Shown here piece after piece: positions 17,729 through 25,903 of a stretch of 43,483 nucleotides of DNA. The stretch is from UBA2965 sp036526135. GTDB lineage: Bacteria; Pseudomonadota; Gammaproteobacteria; Pseudomonadales; Azotimanducaceae. The DNA lies in assembly GCA_036526135.1 (NCBI GenBank), contig DATCZA010000051.1:1-43483 (forward strand), read 5' to 3'. A program made the position numbers and the translations under genes. Within the stretch, counting starts at the first letter, position 1. Every line of letters begins with the position of its first letter. The notes beneath the pieces were generated by a model. It searched no databases. It was not told the DNA's origin and saw nothing but the letters and a program-made list of their open reading frames with translations.

Positions 17729-18825
17729 GCCACCTCCTGTGCACGCACGCGGGCCAGATAACGCTCCTGACGTTTGGTCCGGTCGCTGACCTGACCAACC
17801 AGCTGTCCGCACGCGGCGTTGATATCCTCGCCGCGAGTGGTCCTGAGCATCGTCGCATAGCCCGAATTCATCAGATGAGTCTGAAATGCCCGCACGGCGC
17901 GAGCGTCGGGACGTTCATATCCCGAAGCGGGAAACGGGTTGAATGGAATCAGATTGATCTTGCACTTCAGCCCTTGGAGCAGCATAGCGAGCTGGCGGGC
18001 GTGGGTCATCTGATCGTTGACCCCCTTGAGCAGCGTGTACTCCACTGTCAGAGAGCGCCGCTCGCCCAACCCGCTGAGATAGTGGCGACAGGCGTCGAGC
18101 AGCTCCGCAATGGGATATTTCCGGTTGATCGGCACGAGCACGTCGCGCAGCTCGTCGTTCGGCGCGTGCAGAGAGATCGCCAGGGACACATCCGAGACCT
18201 TCGCGAGCTCGTAGATGCCGGGAACGACCCCGGCCGTGCTGACCGTCACCCGGCGCTTGGATATTCCGAAAGCGAGGTCGTCCATCATCAGACTGGTGGC
18301 GGCGACCACGGCGTCGAAGTTGAGCAGTGGCTCGCCCATCCCCATCAGCACCACGTTGGTGACGCTTTGCCCGGCCTGAGCGAGCTCGCGGTCTGCAAGC
18401 CAGACCTGTCCGACGATGTCGGCCGCGGACAGATTCCCGTTGAAACCCTGCTTACCCGTAGAGCAGAAGCTGCAGTCGAGCATGCAGCCGACCTGGGACG
18501 ACACGCACAGCGTGTAGCGGCCGCGGTCCGGAATCAGAACCGTCTCCACGCAGTTGCCGTTCTCGGCACGAACCAGCCACTTGACGGTGCCGTCACGGGA
18601 TTGCCGCCTGGCAACCACCTCGGGCGCCCAGAAGCCGCTGCGTTCGGCAAGCGCCGCGCGAAACGACTTCGACAGGTCGGTCATGGCTGAAAAGTCGACC
18701 ACGCCCTGATGATAGGCCCACTTCATTATCTGACGGGCGCGGTAAGGCCTGCCGTCCAACTCTCCCACGAAGGCCTCGAGTTGGGCGCGACTGTATCCGA
18801 AAAGGTTGTTCAGCCCCGCTTCCAT
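17725..18825 (-). CDS. rlmN: 23S rRNA/tRNA adenine-C2 methyltransferase RlmN
   Basis: Radical-SAM enzyme methylating C2 of A2503 in 23S rRNA and A37 in some tRNAs. 366 residues. The CxxxCxxC cluster motif is at Cys114, Cys118 and Cys121 (CMLDCSFC). The resolving/methyl-carrier Cys339 near the C-terminus (INAACGQL) is present, as are the SAM-binding segments GMGEPLLN and STAGVVPGI. It sits 8 bp downstream of ndk and overlaps pilW by 4 bp. Its reaction depends on an Fe-S cluster, which is of interest given the reduced isc locus next door. Confidence 0.98.
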   Translation of the reverse strand: MEAGLNNLFGYSRAQLEAFVGELDGRPYRARQIMKWAYHQGVVDFSAMTDLSKSFRAALAERSGFWAPEVVARRQSRDGTVKWLVRAENGNCVETVLIPDRGRYTLCVSSQVGCMLDCSFCSTGKQGFNGNLSAADIVGQVWLADRELAQAGQSVTNVVLMGMGEPLLNFDAVVAATSLMMDDLAFGISKRRVTVSTAGVVPGIYELAKVSDVSLAISLHAPNDELRDVLVPINRKYPIAELLDACRHYLSGLGERRSLTVEYTLLKGVNDQMTHARQLAMLLQGLKCKINLIPFNPFPASGYERPDARAVRAFQTHLMNSGYATMLRTTRGEDINAACGQLVGQVSDRTKRQERYLARVRAQEVA

Positions 18826-18833
18826 GTCCAGCG

Positions 18834-19259
18834 CTATCTCACGCAGATTTCCTCGTCGCTGAAGAAGTATGCCACCTCACGGGCTGCGGAGGTGGTCGAA
18901 TCCGATCCGTGGACGGCGTTGGCTTCCAGGGACTCGGCGAAATCCGCGCGGATAGTGCCGGGTTCCGCCTCCTTTGGGTTCGTCGCGCCCATGAGCCGGC
19001 GATTCTTCGCCACGGCATCGTCACCTTCAAGCACCTGGACCATTACGGGGCCGGAGGTCATGTAGGCGACGAGGTCGGCGAAAAACGGCTTGCCATCGTG
19101 CTCGGCATAAAAGCCCTGAGCCTGCGCCTGCGTCATGCGGATCATCTTGGCCGCCACCACTTTCAGCCCGTTCTTTTCGAAGCGGGTGTAGATCTCGCCA
19201 ATGAGATCTCGCGCCACCGCGTCGGGCTTGACGATGGATAAAGTACGCTCAACTGCCAT
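18834..19259 (-). CDS. ndk: nucleoside diphosphate kinase
   Basis: Balances NTP pools by phosphotransfer through a phospho-histidine. The ATG at 19259 gives 141 residues, matching the family start MAVERTLSIVKPDAV; a TTG one codon earlier is less likely. The active-site His117 is in NAVHGSDS, and the RNRRLMGATNP-like nucleotide-binding segment (KNRRLMGATNPKEA) is present. A good Shine-Dalgarno-like AAGGGGACTCC stretch precedes it. First gene of the ndk-rlmN-pilW-rodZ-hisS run; a perfect TATAAT hexamer lies about 80 bp upstream. Confidence 0.98.
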   Translation of the reverse strand: MAVERTLSIVKPDAVARDLIGEIYTRFEKNGLKVVAAKMIRMTQAQAQGFYAEHDGKPFFADLVAYMTSGPVMVQVLEGDDAVAKNRRLMGATNPKEAEPGTIRADFAESLEANAVHGSDSTTSAAREVAYFFSDEEICVR

Positions 19260-19330
19260 CAAGGAGTCCCCTTAGAATCTTCGAAAAGCGCCTAGGTAAT
19301 TGAAAAAACGAAGAAATGAAGCGCCTCAGC

Positions 19331-19351
19331 GGGCGCGTATTATACGCGCCC
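19331..19351. repeat. 9-bp inverted repeat (GC-rich hairpin) with embedded TATAAT
   Basis: GGGCGCGTA (19331-19339), a 3-nt loop TTA, and TACGCGCCC (19343-19351) form a perfect hairpin between iscS and ndk. Read on the minus strand it would lie just after iscS and could terminate that operon, although the nearest T-rich run is about 20 nt further on, making a weak intrinsic terminator. The same element reads TATAAT on the minus strand (19344-19339), a perfect -10 hexamer for ndk, but I find no good -35 at 16-18 bp. Either or both roles are possible. Confidence 0.5.
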
Positions 19352-19363
19352 CCTGCGCAGTTA

Positions 19364-20527
19364 CTACTGCGACGCCGCGGATTGTTCGCCCCTCAAGGCA
19401 GCCACCACCTCGGCGACCCGCTGGGCGGCGAAGTCCACTTCCTCTTCGGTCGTGTACCGGCCAACCGTGAATCGCAGCGAGGAGTGGGCGAGTTCGTCTG
19501 GCACCCGCAGCGCCCGCAGCACGTAGCTTGGCTCGACGCTGGCCGAAGTGCACGCGGACCCGCTCGAGACGGCCACGTCATCCAGTGCCATCAAAAGGGT
19601 CTCACCATCCACGCCCGGGAAGCTCACGTTGAGGATTCCCGGCACCCGGCGCGTCTCATCGCCATTCAGACGGGTTCCCGGAATCTTACCGAGCCGCTCC
19701 CACAACCGCTGACGCAGGGACGTTATGCGGGCGTTCTCGCGTTCCATGTCGCGCATGAGAATGGCGCTAGCTTCTCCCATGCCGACGATCTGGTGGGTCG
19801 CCAGGGTACCGGAGCGCATTCCGCGCTCGTGACCGCCGCCATGAATCAGCGGCGTCAGCTTCAGCGGCGGCTCGCGACGCACGTAGAGCGCACCCATGCC
19901 TTTGGGGCCGTACATCTTGTGCGCCGACAGGGAAATCATGTCCACCGGCATGGCGCGAACGTCGATCGCAACCTTGCCGCCGCTCTGGGCGGCATCGCTG
20001 TGCATGAGCACGCCCGCCTCCCGACAGACCGCACCGATCGAAGCAATGTCATTGATCACGCCGATCTCGTTGTTGACGTGCATGATGCTGACGATGAGCG
20101 TGTCGGGACGCAGCACATCGTGCACCTGCCCCGGCTCGACGATGCCATCTGGGCCCGGATCCAGATACGTCACCTCGAAACCCTTGGTCTCGAGATATTT
20201 GCAGGTGTCCAGCACGGCCTTGTGCTCGATGGCGCTGGTCACGATGTGCCGTTTCACCGCGCCGTCGGCAACTCCTTTGATTGCCAGGTTGTCGGACTCC
20301 GTCGCGCCGGAGGTCCACACGATTTCCCGCGGATCGGCGTTGATGAGCTTTGCGACCTGGGTCCTGGCATGCTCCACCGCCTCCTCGGCCTGCCAGCCGT
20401 AGACGTGGGAGCGAGACGCCGGATTGCCGAAATTTCCCTCCACCAGCAGGCAGGCACTCATTTTCTGGGCGACCCGCGGATCCACCGGGGTGGTCGCGGC
20501 GTAATCCAGATAGACGGCCTTGCGCAT
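19364..20527 (-). CDS. iscS: cysteine desulfurase IscS, short C-terminus
   Basis: PLP-dependent enzyme releasing sulfur from cysteine as a persulfide. The ATG at 20527 gives 387 residues starting MRKAVYLDYAATTPVDP. The PLP-lysine Lys204 is in SAHKMYGPKG, and the persulfide Cys326 is in SSGSACTSAS, both intact. E. coli IscS has 404 residues. The missing part here is the C-terminal tail after the last helix (the segment equivalent to [21 protein letters not shown]), which contacts IscU; this protein instead ends ALRGEQSAASQ. The gene overlaps the iscR stop by one base, and no iscU follows. Assignment as IscS rather than NifS/SufS rests on sequence and on iscR linkage. Confidence 0.95.
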   Translation of the reverse strand: MRKAVYLDYAATTPVDPRVAQKMSACLLVEGNFGNPASRSHVYGWQAEEAVEHARTQVAKLINADPREIVWTSGATESDNLAIKGVADGAVKRHIVTSAIEHKAVLDTCKYLETKGFEVTYLDPGPDGIVEPGQVHDVLRPDTLIVSIMHVNNEIGVINDIASIGAVCREAGVLMHSDAAQSGGKVAIDVRAMPVDMISLSAHKMYGPKGMGALYVRREPPLKLTPLIHGGGHERGMRSGTLATHQIVGMGEASAILMRDMERENARITSLRQRLWERLGKIPGTRLNGDETRRVPGILNVSFPGVDGETLLMALDDVAVSSGSACTSASVEPSYVLRALRVPDELAHSSLRFTVGRYTTEEEVDFAAQRVAEVVAALRGEQSAASQ

Positions 20528-20985
20528 CAGATCAGCCGCGCTTCGATCAGCTGGCTGTCCTGACGCGAAGCGATGCTGCGCACACCTCGTTTCCGCACCA
20601 GGCTGGCCAGGGTGATGCCGCCGAGAAACGAGTCGATCTCCTGAGAAAGCTCCGTCCAAAGATCGTGCGTCAGGCAGGTCAACCCATCCTGACAGTCCCC
20701 CGCGCCGTGACAGCGTGTGGCGTCCACGCCTTCCCCCACCGCCGCGATGATCCGGGACACGTTGATCGCTTCGGCGTCGAGAGCGAGCTGATACCCGCCG
20801 CCCGGACCGCGAATGCTGGAGATGAGCCCGGCGCGCTTCAGCTTGCTGAACAGCTGCTCGAGATAGGCGGCGGAGATATCCTGACGATGAGCGATGTCCA
20901 CGACGCTCACCGGGCCGGCATCGCGATGCAGCGCAATGTCCAGCATAGCCGTGACCGCATATCTGCCTTTTGTCGTCAGCCGCAT
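20527..20985 (-). CDS. iscR: Fe-S cluster-sensing regulator IscR
   Basis: Rrf2-family transcription factor carrying a [2Fe-2S] cluster that reports Fe-S status. 152 residues. An N-terminal winged helix-turn-helix (MRLTTKGRYAVTAML; recognition region about 28-60) is followed by the cluster ligands Cys92, Cys98, Cys104 and His107, the same positions as in E. coli IscR. The TGA overlaps the iscS ATG, so the two are coupled. A type-1 IscR operator lies 38-62 bp upstream (separate entry), implying autorepression by the holo form. Confidence 0.96.
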   Translation of the reverse strand: MRLTTKGRYAVTAMLDIALHRDAGPVSVVDIAHRQDISAAYLEQLFSKLKRAGLISSIRGPGGGYQLALDAEAINVSRIIAAVGEGVDATRCHGAGDCQDGLTCLTHDLWTELSQEIDSFLGGITLASLVRKRGVRSIASRQDSQLIEARLI

Positions 20986-21022
20986 GGATGGCCCACCATC
21001 GATACAAGCCAGGCAGTATGCA

Positions 21023-21047
21023 ATACCCGACTAAAATGGTCCACTAT
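21023..21047 (-). promoter_or_regulatory. IscR type-1 operator upstream of iscR
   Basis: On the minus strand a 25-bp element has left half ATAGTGGAC, an A/T-rich centre CATTTT and right half AGTCGGGTAT. This fits the E. coli type-1 IscR consensus as I recall it (ATASYYGACTRwwwYAGTCRRSTAT) at nearly every position; the exceptions are G for the second Y and C for T in the left half. It overlaps the last codon and stop of trmJ and ends about 38 bp before the iscR ATG. A weak -10-like CATACT follows a few bases downstream (21020-21015). Holo-IscR would bind here to repress iscRS. Confidence 0.75.
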
Positions 21048-21781
21048 TCCCCGGGGCCGGGACGCCGCAAGGGATGCAGGTGGGTAAGGATCCCGCGCAG
21101 TATCTGGACCTCCGTCGTATCCGGTTCCATCCTGGAGAAAAGCCGGCGCAGGCGGGTCATGGTCTGTCCCGGATTCGCGGCGTCCAGAAAGCCGCTGGCG
21201 ACCATCACCTCTTCGAGATGCTCGATCAGCCCGTCGAGCTGAGCGACCGTCGCGGTGGGGCGATCCCAGGCGCCGATTTCGTCTCCGGCCTCGCCGGCCA
21301 GCTTGTGCAGCTCGTAGCACACCACCTGCACCGCCATGGCGACGTTGAGCGAGGGGTAATCGGGGGCCGCGGGAATCTGCAGGTGACAGTGACATCGCTG
21401 CAGCTCCTCGTTGCTGAGCCCATTGGCCTCCCGGCCGAACAGGATGGCAATGGAGCTGCCCGCCCGCTCGACCGCCTGCCTGGCGACCTCCTCCGGGGAC
21501 AGCACGGGCCAGGGAATGCGCCGGCTGCGGGTGCTCGTGCCAACCACCCAGTGGCACCCCTCGATAGCCTCGGTGAGATCGGCGCAGACACGAGCGGCCT
21601 CCAGCACGTCCTGGGCACCTGCCGCGCGCCACTGCGCCTGCGGATCAGGGTAGCGCTTCGGGTTGACGAGAACGAGGTCGGAAAGACCCATGGTCTTCAT
21701 CGCCCGCGCAGCGCCGCCGATGTTGCCCGGATGACTCGTCTCCACGAGGACGATGCGGATTCCCTTCAATACCTCAGACAC
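21044..21781 (-). CDS. trmJ: tRNA (cytidine/uridine-2'-O-)-methyltransferase TrmJ
   Basis: SPOUT-class methyltransferase modifying the 2'-O of nucleotide 32 in several tRNAs. The knotted SAM-binding motifs are clear: VLVETSHPGNIGGAARAMKT near the N-terminus, AILFGREANGLSNEEL, and IPAAPDYPSLNVAMAVQVV. GTG at 21781 is my start (245 residues), since VSEVLKGIRIVLVETSHPGN matches the family start; no in-frame ATG is suitably placed. It is divergent from suhB with 106 bp between, and lies directly upstream of iscR, whose operator overlaps its 3' end. This trmJ-iscR linkage is common in gammaproteobacteria. Confidence 0.94.
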   Translation of the reverse strand: MSEVLKGIRIVLVETSHPGNIGGAARAMKTMGLSDLVLVNPKRYPDPQAQWRAAGAQDVLEAARVCADLTEAIEGCHWVVGTSTRSRRIPWPVLSPEEVARQAVERAGSSIAILFGREANGLSNEELQRCHCHLQIPAAPDYPSLNVAMAVQVVCYELHKLAGEAGDEIGAWDRPTATVAQLDGLIEHLEEVMVASGFLDAANPGQTMTRLRRLFSRMEPDTTEVQILRGILTHLHPLRRPGPGE

Positions 21782-21887
21782 AATCGGCTTCCAGTGCTCA
21801 ACAGCAATCGGCCATTTTCCGACATTCCCTACCTGCAAGCACGTTGTTAGGATAGCCGCCCTCCTCTTTGGTACCGCTTTCAACACC

Positions 21888-22688
21888 ATGCAGGCAATGG
21901 CGAACATGGCTCTGCGCGCAGCGCGCCAGGCCGGGCAGATCATGACCCGGGCAATGGATCGCGTCGACCTCCTGCAGGTGGAGGAGAAAGCACGCAACGA
22001 TCTGGTATCCAACATCGACCGGGAAGCCGAGCAGGCCATTCGGGAGGTGCTCCTGAAGGCCTACCCCGAGCACGGCATCCTGGGCGAAGAATACGGCGAG
22101 ACCAACCCCGAGGCCGAGTACGTCTGGGTGGTCGACCCGCTGGACGGCACCACCAACTACCTTCAGGGAATCCCGCACTTCTGCATTTCCATCGCGTGCA
22201 TGCGAGGACGTCAGATAGAGCATGCGGTGATCGTCGACCCGGTACTTAACGAGGAGTTCGTCGCCAGCCGCGGGTCCGGCGCACAGCTGAACGGGAAACG
22301 CATACGCGTCAGCAGAACCGAGAAACTTCGCGACGCGGTTGTCGGGACCGGCATCCCGCCGAAGGCCATCGCGCGGCACCTCGAGCCCTACATGGCGATG
22401 CTGCACGATTTCGTCGGCACCTGTCGCGCCATACGACGCAGCGGCTCCGCGGCGCTCGACCTGGCCTACGTCGCGGCCGGGCGGCTCGACGGATTCTGGG
22501 AGTTGGCGCTGAGCCCCTGGGACATCGCCGCCGGCACGTTGCTGGTGCGCGAGGCGGGAGGTTTCGTCGGCGATCTCTCTGGGGGCGATGCCTTCATGCA
22601 GCACGGCAACATCGTCGCGGCCAACCCGAAATGCTTCAAGGCCATGGTTACCCGCATGCGCCCGAACCTGACCCCCGAGCTCGCCTGA
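21888..22688 (+). CDS. suhB: inositol-1-monophosphatase/SuhB
   Basis: Mg-dependent inositol monophosphatase that in E. coli also joins the rRNA antitermination complex. The ATG at 21888 gives 266 residues; MQAMANMALRAARQAG aligns with the E. coli SuhB start. The metal ligands are Glu67 (GEEYGE), Asp83 and Asp86 (DPLDGTTN), and the C-terminal LSPWDIAAG motif, all intact. It is convergent with secF: the two stop codons abut (22686-22691, TGATCA), leaving no intergenic space. Divergent from trmJ, as in Pseudomonas-type genomes. Confidence 0.96.
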   Translation: MQAMANMALRAARQAGQIMTRAMDRVDLLQVEEKARNDLVSNIDREAEQAIREVLLKAYPEHGILGEEYGETNPEAEYVWVVDPLDGTTNYLQGIPHFCISIACMRGRQIEHAVIVDPVLNEEFVASRGSGAQLNGKRIRVSRTEKLRDAVVGTGIPPKAIARHLEPYMAMLHDFVGTCRAIRRSGSAALDLAYVAAGRLDGFWELALSPWDIAAGTLLVREAGGFVGDLSGGDAFMQHGNIVAANPKCFKAMVTRMRPNLTPELA

Positions 22689-23615
22689 TCAGGGCACCGC
22701 CTGGTCCGGATTCTCCTTCTCCGGTATCAGCAGGTCCTCGCGGGTGATGTTCATCACCAGAAGCACGTTGGCCGCCACGTAAATCGACGAGTAGGTCCCC
22801 ACCAGAACGCCGATGGTCAGGGCAAGGGCAAACCCGCGGATCATCTCTCCGCCAGCGAACAGCAGGGCGAGCAGCACCAGCAGCGTGGTCAACGACGTGA
22901 CCAACGTTCGTCCCAGGGTCTGGTTGAGCGACGTATTGATGATGTCCACGGCCGCGCCTTTACGGATCTTCCGGAAATTCTCGCGAATGCGGTCCGAGAC
23001 GACGATGGTATCGTTCAGCGAGTAGCCGATGACGGCCAGAAGGGCCGCAAGGACCGGAAGGTCGAACGTCCACTGCGCCATGGCGAATATTCCGAGAACG
23101 ATGGCAACGTCGTGAATGAGCGCTACCACGGCACCGACGGAAAACTGCTTGGTGAACCGGAACAGGATGTAGAGCATCACGACAAACAGCGCGGCGAGCA
23201 CCGCAAGCCCGCCGTCCTCCGTTAGCTCCTCACCCACTGCCGGACCCACGTAGTTCGACTGGCGCATGACCACGCCGGGATAGCGGGCACTGAGAACCGC
23301 AAGGATCTCGTCGCCCATGTTGGCCTGCTCGCCGTCTTCCTGGGGCGGCATGCGGATGAGCAGATCCCGCTCGGTCCCGAAGTACTGGACGACGCCGTTG
23401 CTGTAGCCGTCGTTCTCCAGCAGCTCGCGCACGGTGTTCGGGTTAGTCGGCTCCACGAACTCCACCTCGACCAGAGTTCCGCCGGTGAAGTCGAGGCCGA
23501 GGTTCAGGCCGACCGAGAAAACGGCGATCAGGGAAACCAGCACCAGGACCATGGAGATACCACCGGCAATGCGGCGCTTGCCCATGAAATCGATGTTCAG
23601 GTTCAAGGGCTTCAT
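22689..23615 (-). CDS. secF: protein translocase subunit SecF
   Basis: Inner-membrane partner of SecD that uses the proton gradient to complete protein export. 308 residues with six transmembrane helices and a periplasmic domain between TM1 and TM2. Signature stretches include GLDFTGGTLVEV, VGPAVGEEL, ALLAVIGYSLNDTIVVSDRIREN and LNQTLGRTLVTSLTTLL. The ATG overlaps the secD stop by 4 bp (ATGA). Last gene of the queA-tgt-yajC-secD-secF operon. Confidence 0.98.
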   Translation of the reverse strand: MKPLNLNIDFMGKRRIAGGISMVLVLVSLIAVFSVGLNLGLDFTGGTLVEVEFVEPTNPNTVRELLENDGYSNGVVQYFGTERDLLIRMPPQEDGEQANMGDEILAVLSARYPGVVMRQSNYVGPAVGEELTEDGGLAVLAALFVVMLYILFRFTKQFSVGAVVALIHDVAIVLGIFAMAQWTFDLPVLAALLAVIGYSLNDTIVVSDRIRENFRKIRKGAAVDIINTSLNQTLGRTLVTSLTTLLVLLALLFAGGEMIRGFALALTIGVLVGTYSSIYVAANVLLVMNITREDLLIPEKENPDQAVP

Positions 23616-25528
23616 ATGGAGAGCCTCTCGAGCGAGCGCCCGCCGTACATCAGGTTGACCAGCGCTCGCGTCCCCATGATGGCCGTGAACATCGACGTCA
23701 CGACCCCGACCGCCAGCGTGACAGCGAACCCTTTGACGGGACCGCTGCCGACGGAAAAGAGAATGATGGCCACGAAGAAGGTCGTGATGTTCGCGTCGAG
23801 AATCGTCAGCAGAGCCCTGTCGAAGCCGGCAGATATCGCCTGCTGAGGGGGACGGTCCGTGAGCTCTTCGCGGATGCGGGAAAAGATCAGCACGTTGGCG
23901 TCCACCGCCATGCCGACCGTGAGCACGATCCCCGCGATGCCTGGGAGCGTCAGAGTGGCGCCGAGCACCGACATGATGGCAACGATCAGAACCAGGTTCA
24001 TGGTCAGGGCAACGTTAGCCGCCAGCCCGAACCATCGGTAGTAGACCAGCATGAACACCATGACCAGCAGGAAGCCGATGACGATGGACTGACGCCCCTT
24101 CTCGATGTTCTCCTCGCCGAGGCTCGCCCCGACGGTCCGCTCCTCGACGATGTACATGGGAGCGGCCAGGGCGCCGGCTCGGAGCAGCAGAGCGAGATCG
24201 CGGGCCTCGCCCAGACCCAGCCCCGTGATGCGGAAGCGGAATCCCAGCGCGCTCTGGATGGTGGCCACGTTGATCAGGCGTTTCTCCTCCACGGTGTAGG
24301 GTTGCAGCTTTTCCTCGCCATCCTCGACCACACGACGGGTGCGGACCTTGAGCTCCTTGAACAGAATGGCCATGGAGTCCCCGACATGATCCTTGGTCAC
24401 CTCGTTCATCGCCCGGCCGCCGTCGTTGTCGAGGGTGATGCTCACCTGAGGCATGCCGGACTCGGGGTCGTATTCCTGAACCGCGTTGGTCACCTGATCA
24501 CCAGTGACGATGTTGCGTCGCTCCAGGGACACGGGCGCCCCTTCGTAATCGTAATTTTCGGTCTGGGAGGAACGGGCGTCGGGCGCGGCGACGAGACGGA
24601 ACTCCAGATTGGCGAACTTGTTGATGATCTCCTTCGCCCGGGCGCTATCCTGGATACCGGGCAGGTCGAGCACGATACGGGACCGCCCGAGGCGCTGAAC
24701 CAGAGGCTCGGAAACCCCCAGCTCGTTGACCCGGTTGCGCAGGCTCTGCAGGTTCTGGGATATGGCGAGGTCTTCCAGCTCCCCGATTTTCGCATCGTCG
24801 AGCACGAGCCGCAGGCCCGGCCGGCCATCCACGTCGCGCTCCTGGATCTCAAAGCCGTCGAATGTCTCGGCGATCAGCCCGCTGGCCTCGTCCCTGCCCT
24901 CTGCGGTCTGGAAAGGAATGCTCAGCTGCCTGCCGTCGAGCCAGTCTCGTCCCACGTAGCGGATGCGGGCATCTACCAGCAGATCGCGGATGGCTTCCTG
25001 GTTGCTGCGCATCCGGTCGCCGAGGAACTTCTCCATGTCGACCTGAAGCAGGAAATGCACGCCGCCCGAGAGATCGAGGCCTAGCGACATGGGCTTGCCG
25101 CCGGCATCCTGAAGCCACTGCGGGGTGGTCGAGGCGCGGTTCAGGGCAACCACGTAGCGGCCCGACGACTCCGGGTTGAGCTCGGCGGTGGCGATGTCGC
25201 GCCCGCGCAGCTGCTGCTCGTCCGTGCCGACCCGGACCAGAGCGGAATCGCCGGCCAGCTCGGTGCCCTTTACCGTTACGCCGCGCGCTGCCAGCGCCGC
25301 CGTCACCCGCTCCAGCACCTCCTGGTTGAGCGGGTTGGCTTCGTTGGTACTCTTGATCTGCAGCGCGGGATCGGGCTGAAACAGGTTGGGCGCCGCGTAT
25401 ACGCCGCCAATGACCACGACGAACAGGATGAACAGATACCGCCCGACGGAGTGAGTGTTGGGCGCTCGGCGCCGCGCCTTCGACAACCCGAGCAGGCCTT
25501 GTCCCACCACACCACTCGAATTAGCCAC
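23612..25528 (-). CDS. secD: protein translocase subunit SecD
   Basis: RND-type inner-membrane protein with SecF in the accessory translocase. 638 residues. TM1 (about 31-47) ends in the conserved YAAPNLF-PDPALQI. A large periplasmic P1 domain holds SLGLDLSGGVHFLLQVD, and five further helices follow (ALTMNLVLIVAIMSVLGATLTLPGIAGIVLTVGMAVDANVLIF region). The frame starts with GTG at 25528 and carries about 25 residues more N-terminal sequence than E. coli SecD; a later start is possible but no ATG is available. 33 bp from yajC, 4-bp overlap with secF. Confidence 0.96.
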   Translation of the reverse strand: MANSSGVVGQGLLGLSKARRRAPNTHSVGRYLFILFVVVIGGVYAAPNLFQPDPALQIKSTNEANPLNQEVLERVTAALAARGVTVKGTELAGDSALVRVGTDEQQLRGRDIATAELNPESSGRYVVALNRASTTPQWLQDAGGKPMSLGLDLSGGVHFLLQVDMEKFLGDRMRSNQEAIRDLLVDARIRYVGRDWLDGRQLSIPFQTAEGRDEASGLIAETFDGFEIQERDVDGRPGLRLVLDDAKIGELEDLAISQNLQSLRNRVNELGVSEPLVQRLGRSRIVLDLPGIQDSARAKEIINKFANLEFRLVAAPDARSSQTENYDYEGAPVSLERRNIVTGDQVTNAVQEYDPESGMPQVSITLDNDGGRAMNEVTKDHVGDSMAILFKELKVRTRRVVEDGEEKLQPYTVEEKRLINVATIQSALGFRFRITGLGLGEARDLALLLRAGALAAPMYIVEERTVGASLGEENIEKGRQSIVIGFLLVMVFMLVYYRWFGLAANVALTMNLVLIVAIMSVLGATLTLPGIAGIVLTVGMAVDANVLIFSRIREELTDRPPQQAISAGFDRALLTILDANITTFFVAIILFSVGSGPVKGFAVTLAVGVVTSMFTAIMGTRALVNLMYGGRSLERLSI

Positions 25529-25561
25529 GGCTGGACGTTCTCCGCGCTTGCCAGCCGCGCA

Positions 25562-25903
25562 CTAATCGCCGTCCAGGGATTTCAGCGTGCCCTTAGGCAG
25601 CGTCGCGCCGACGGAGCTCTTCTGCACGCGCAGCTCGATGTTGTTTGCCACCTGGAGCTTGACGAAATCGTCATCCACCCTGGTCACCTGACCAACGATG
25701 CCGCCCGTGGTGACAACCTCATCCCCTTTGGCCAGGCCCGACATCAGCGCCTGATGTTCCTTGCGGCGCTTGCTCTGAGGGCGCCACAGGAGAAAGTAGA
25801 AGATGAGGATGAAACCGCCGAGGAAAAGCAGGTTGATCATGCCGGCATCGGGCGGCGGACCGCCGGCATCGGCCGCGTAGGCAGTGGTCTCAAATAGGTT
25901 CAT
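25562..25903 (-). CDS. yajC: preprotein translocase subunit YajC
   Basis: Small single-span membrane protein of the SecDF-YajC complex, 113 residues. A short N-terminal region is followed by one strongly hydrophobic helix (about 22-41, INLLFLGGFILIFYFLLW) and the conserved RPQSKRRKEHQ and GDEVVTTGGIVG segments. The start overlaps the end of tgt by 14 bp, so translation is likely coupled. Context queA-tgt-yajC-secD-secF is the conserved proteobacterial order. Confidence 0.96.
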   Translation of the reverse strand: MNLFETTAYAADAGGPPPDAGMINLLFLGGFILIFYFLLWRPQSKRRKEHQALMSGLAKGDEVVTTGGIVGQVTRVDDDFVKLQVANNIELRVQKSSVGATLPKGTLKSLDGD

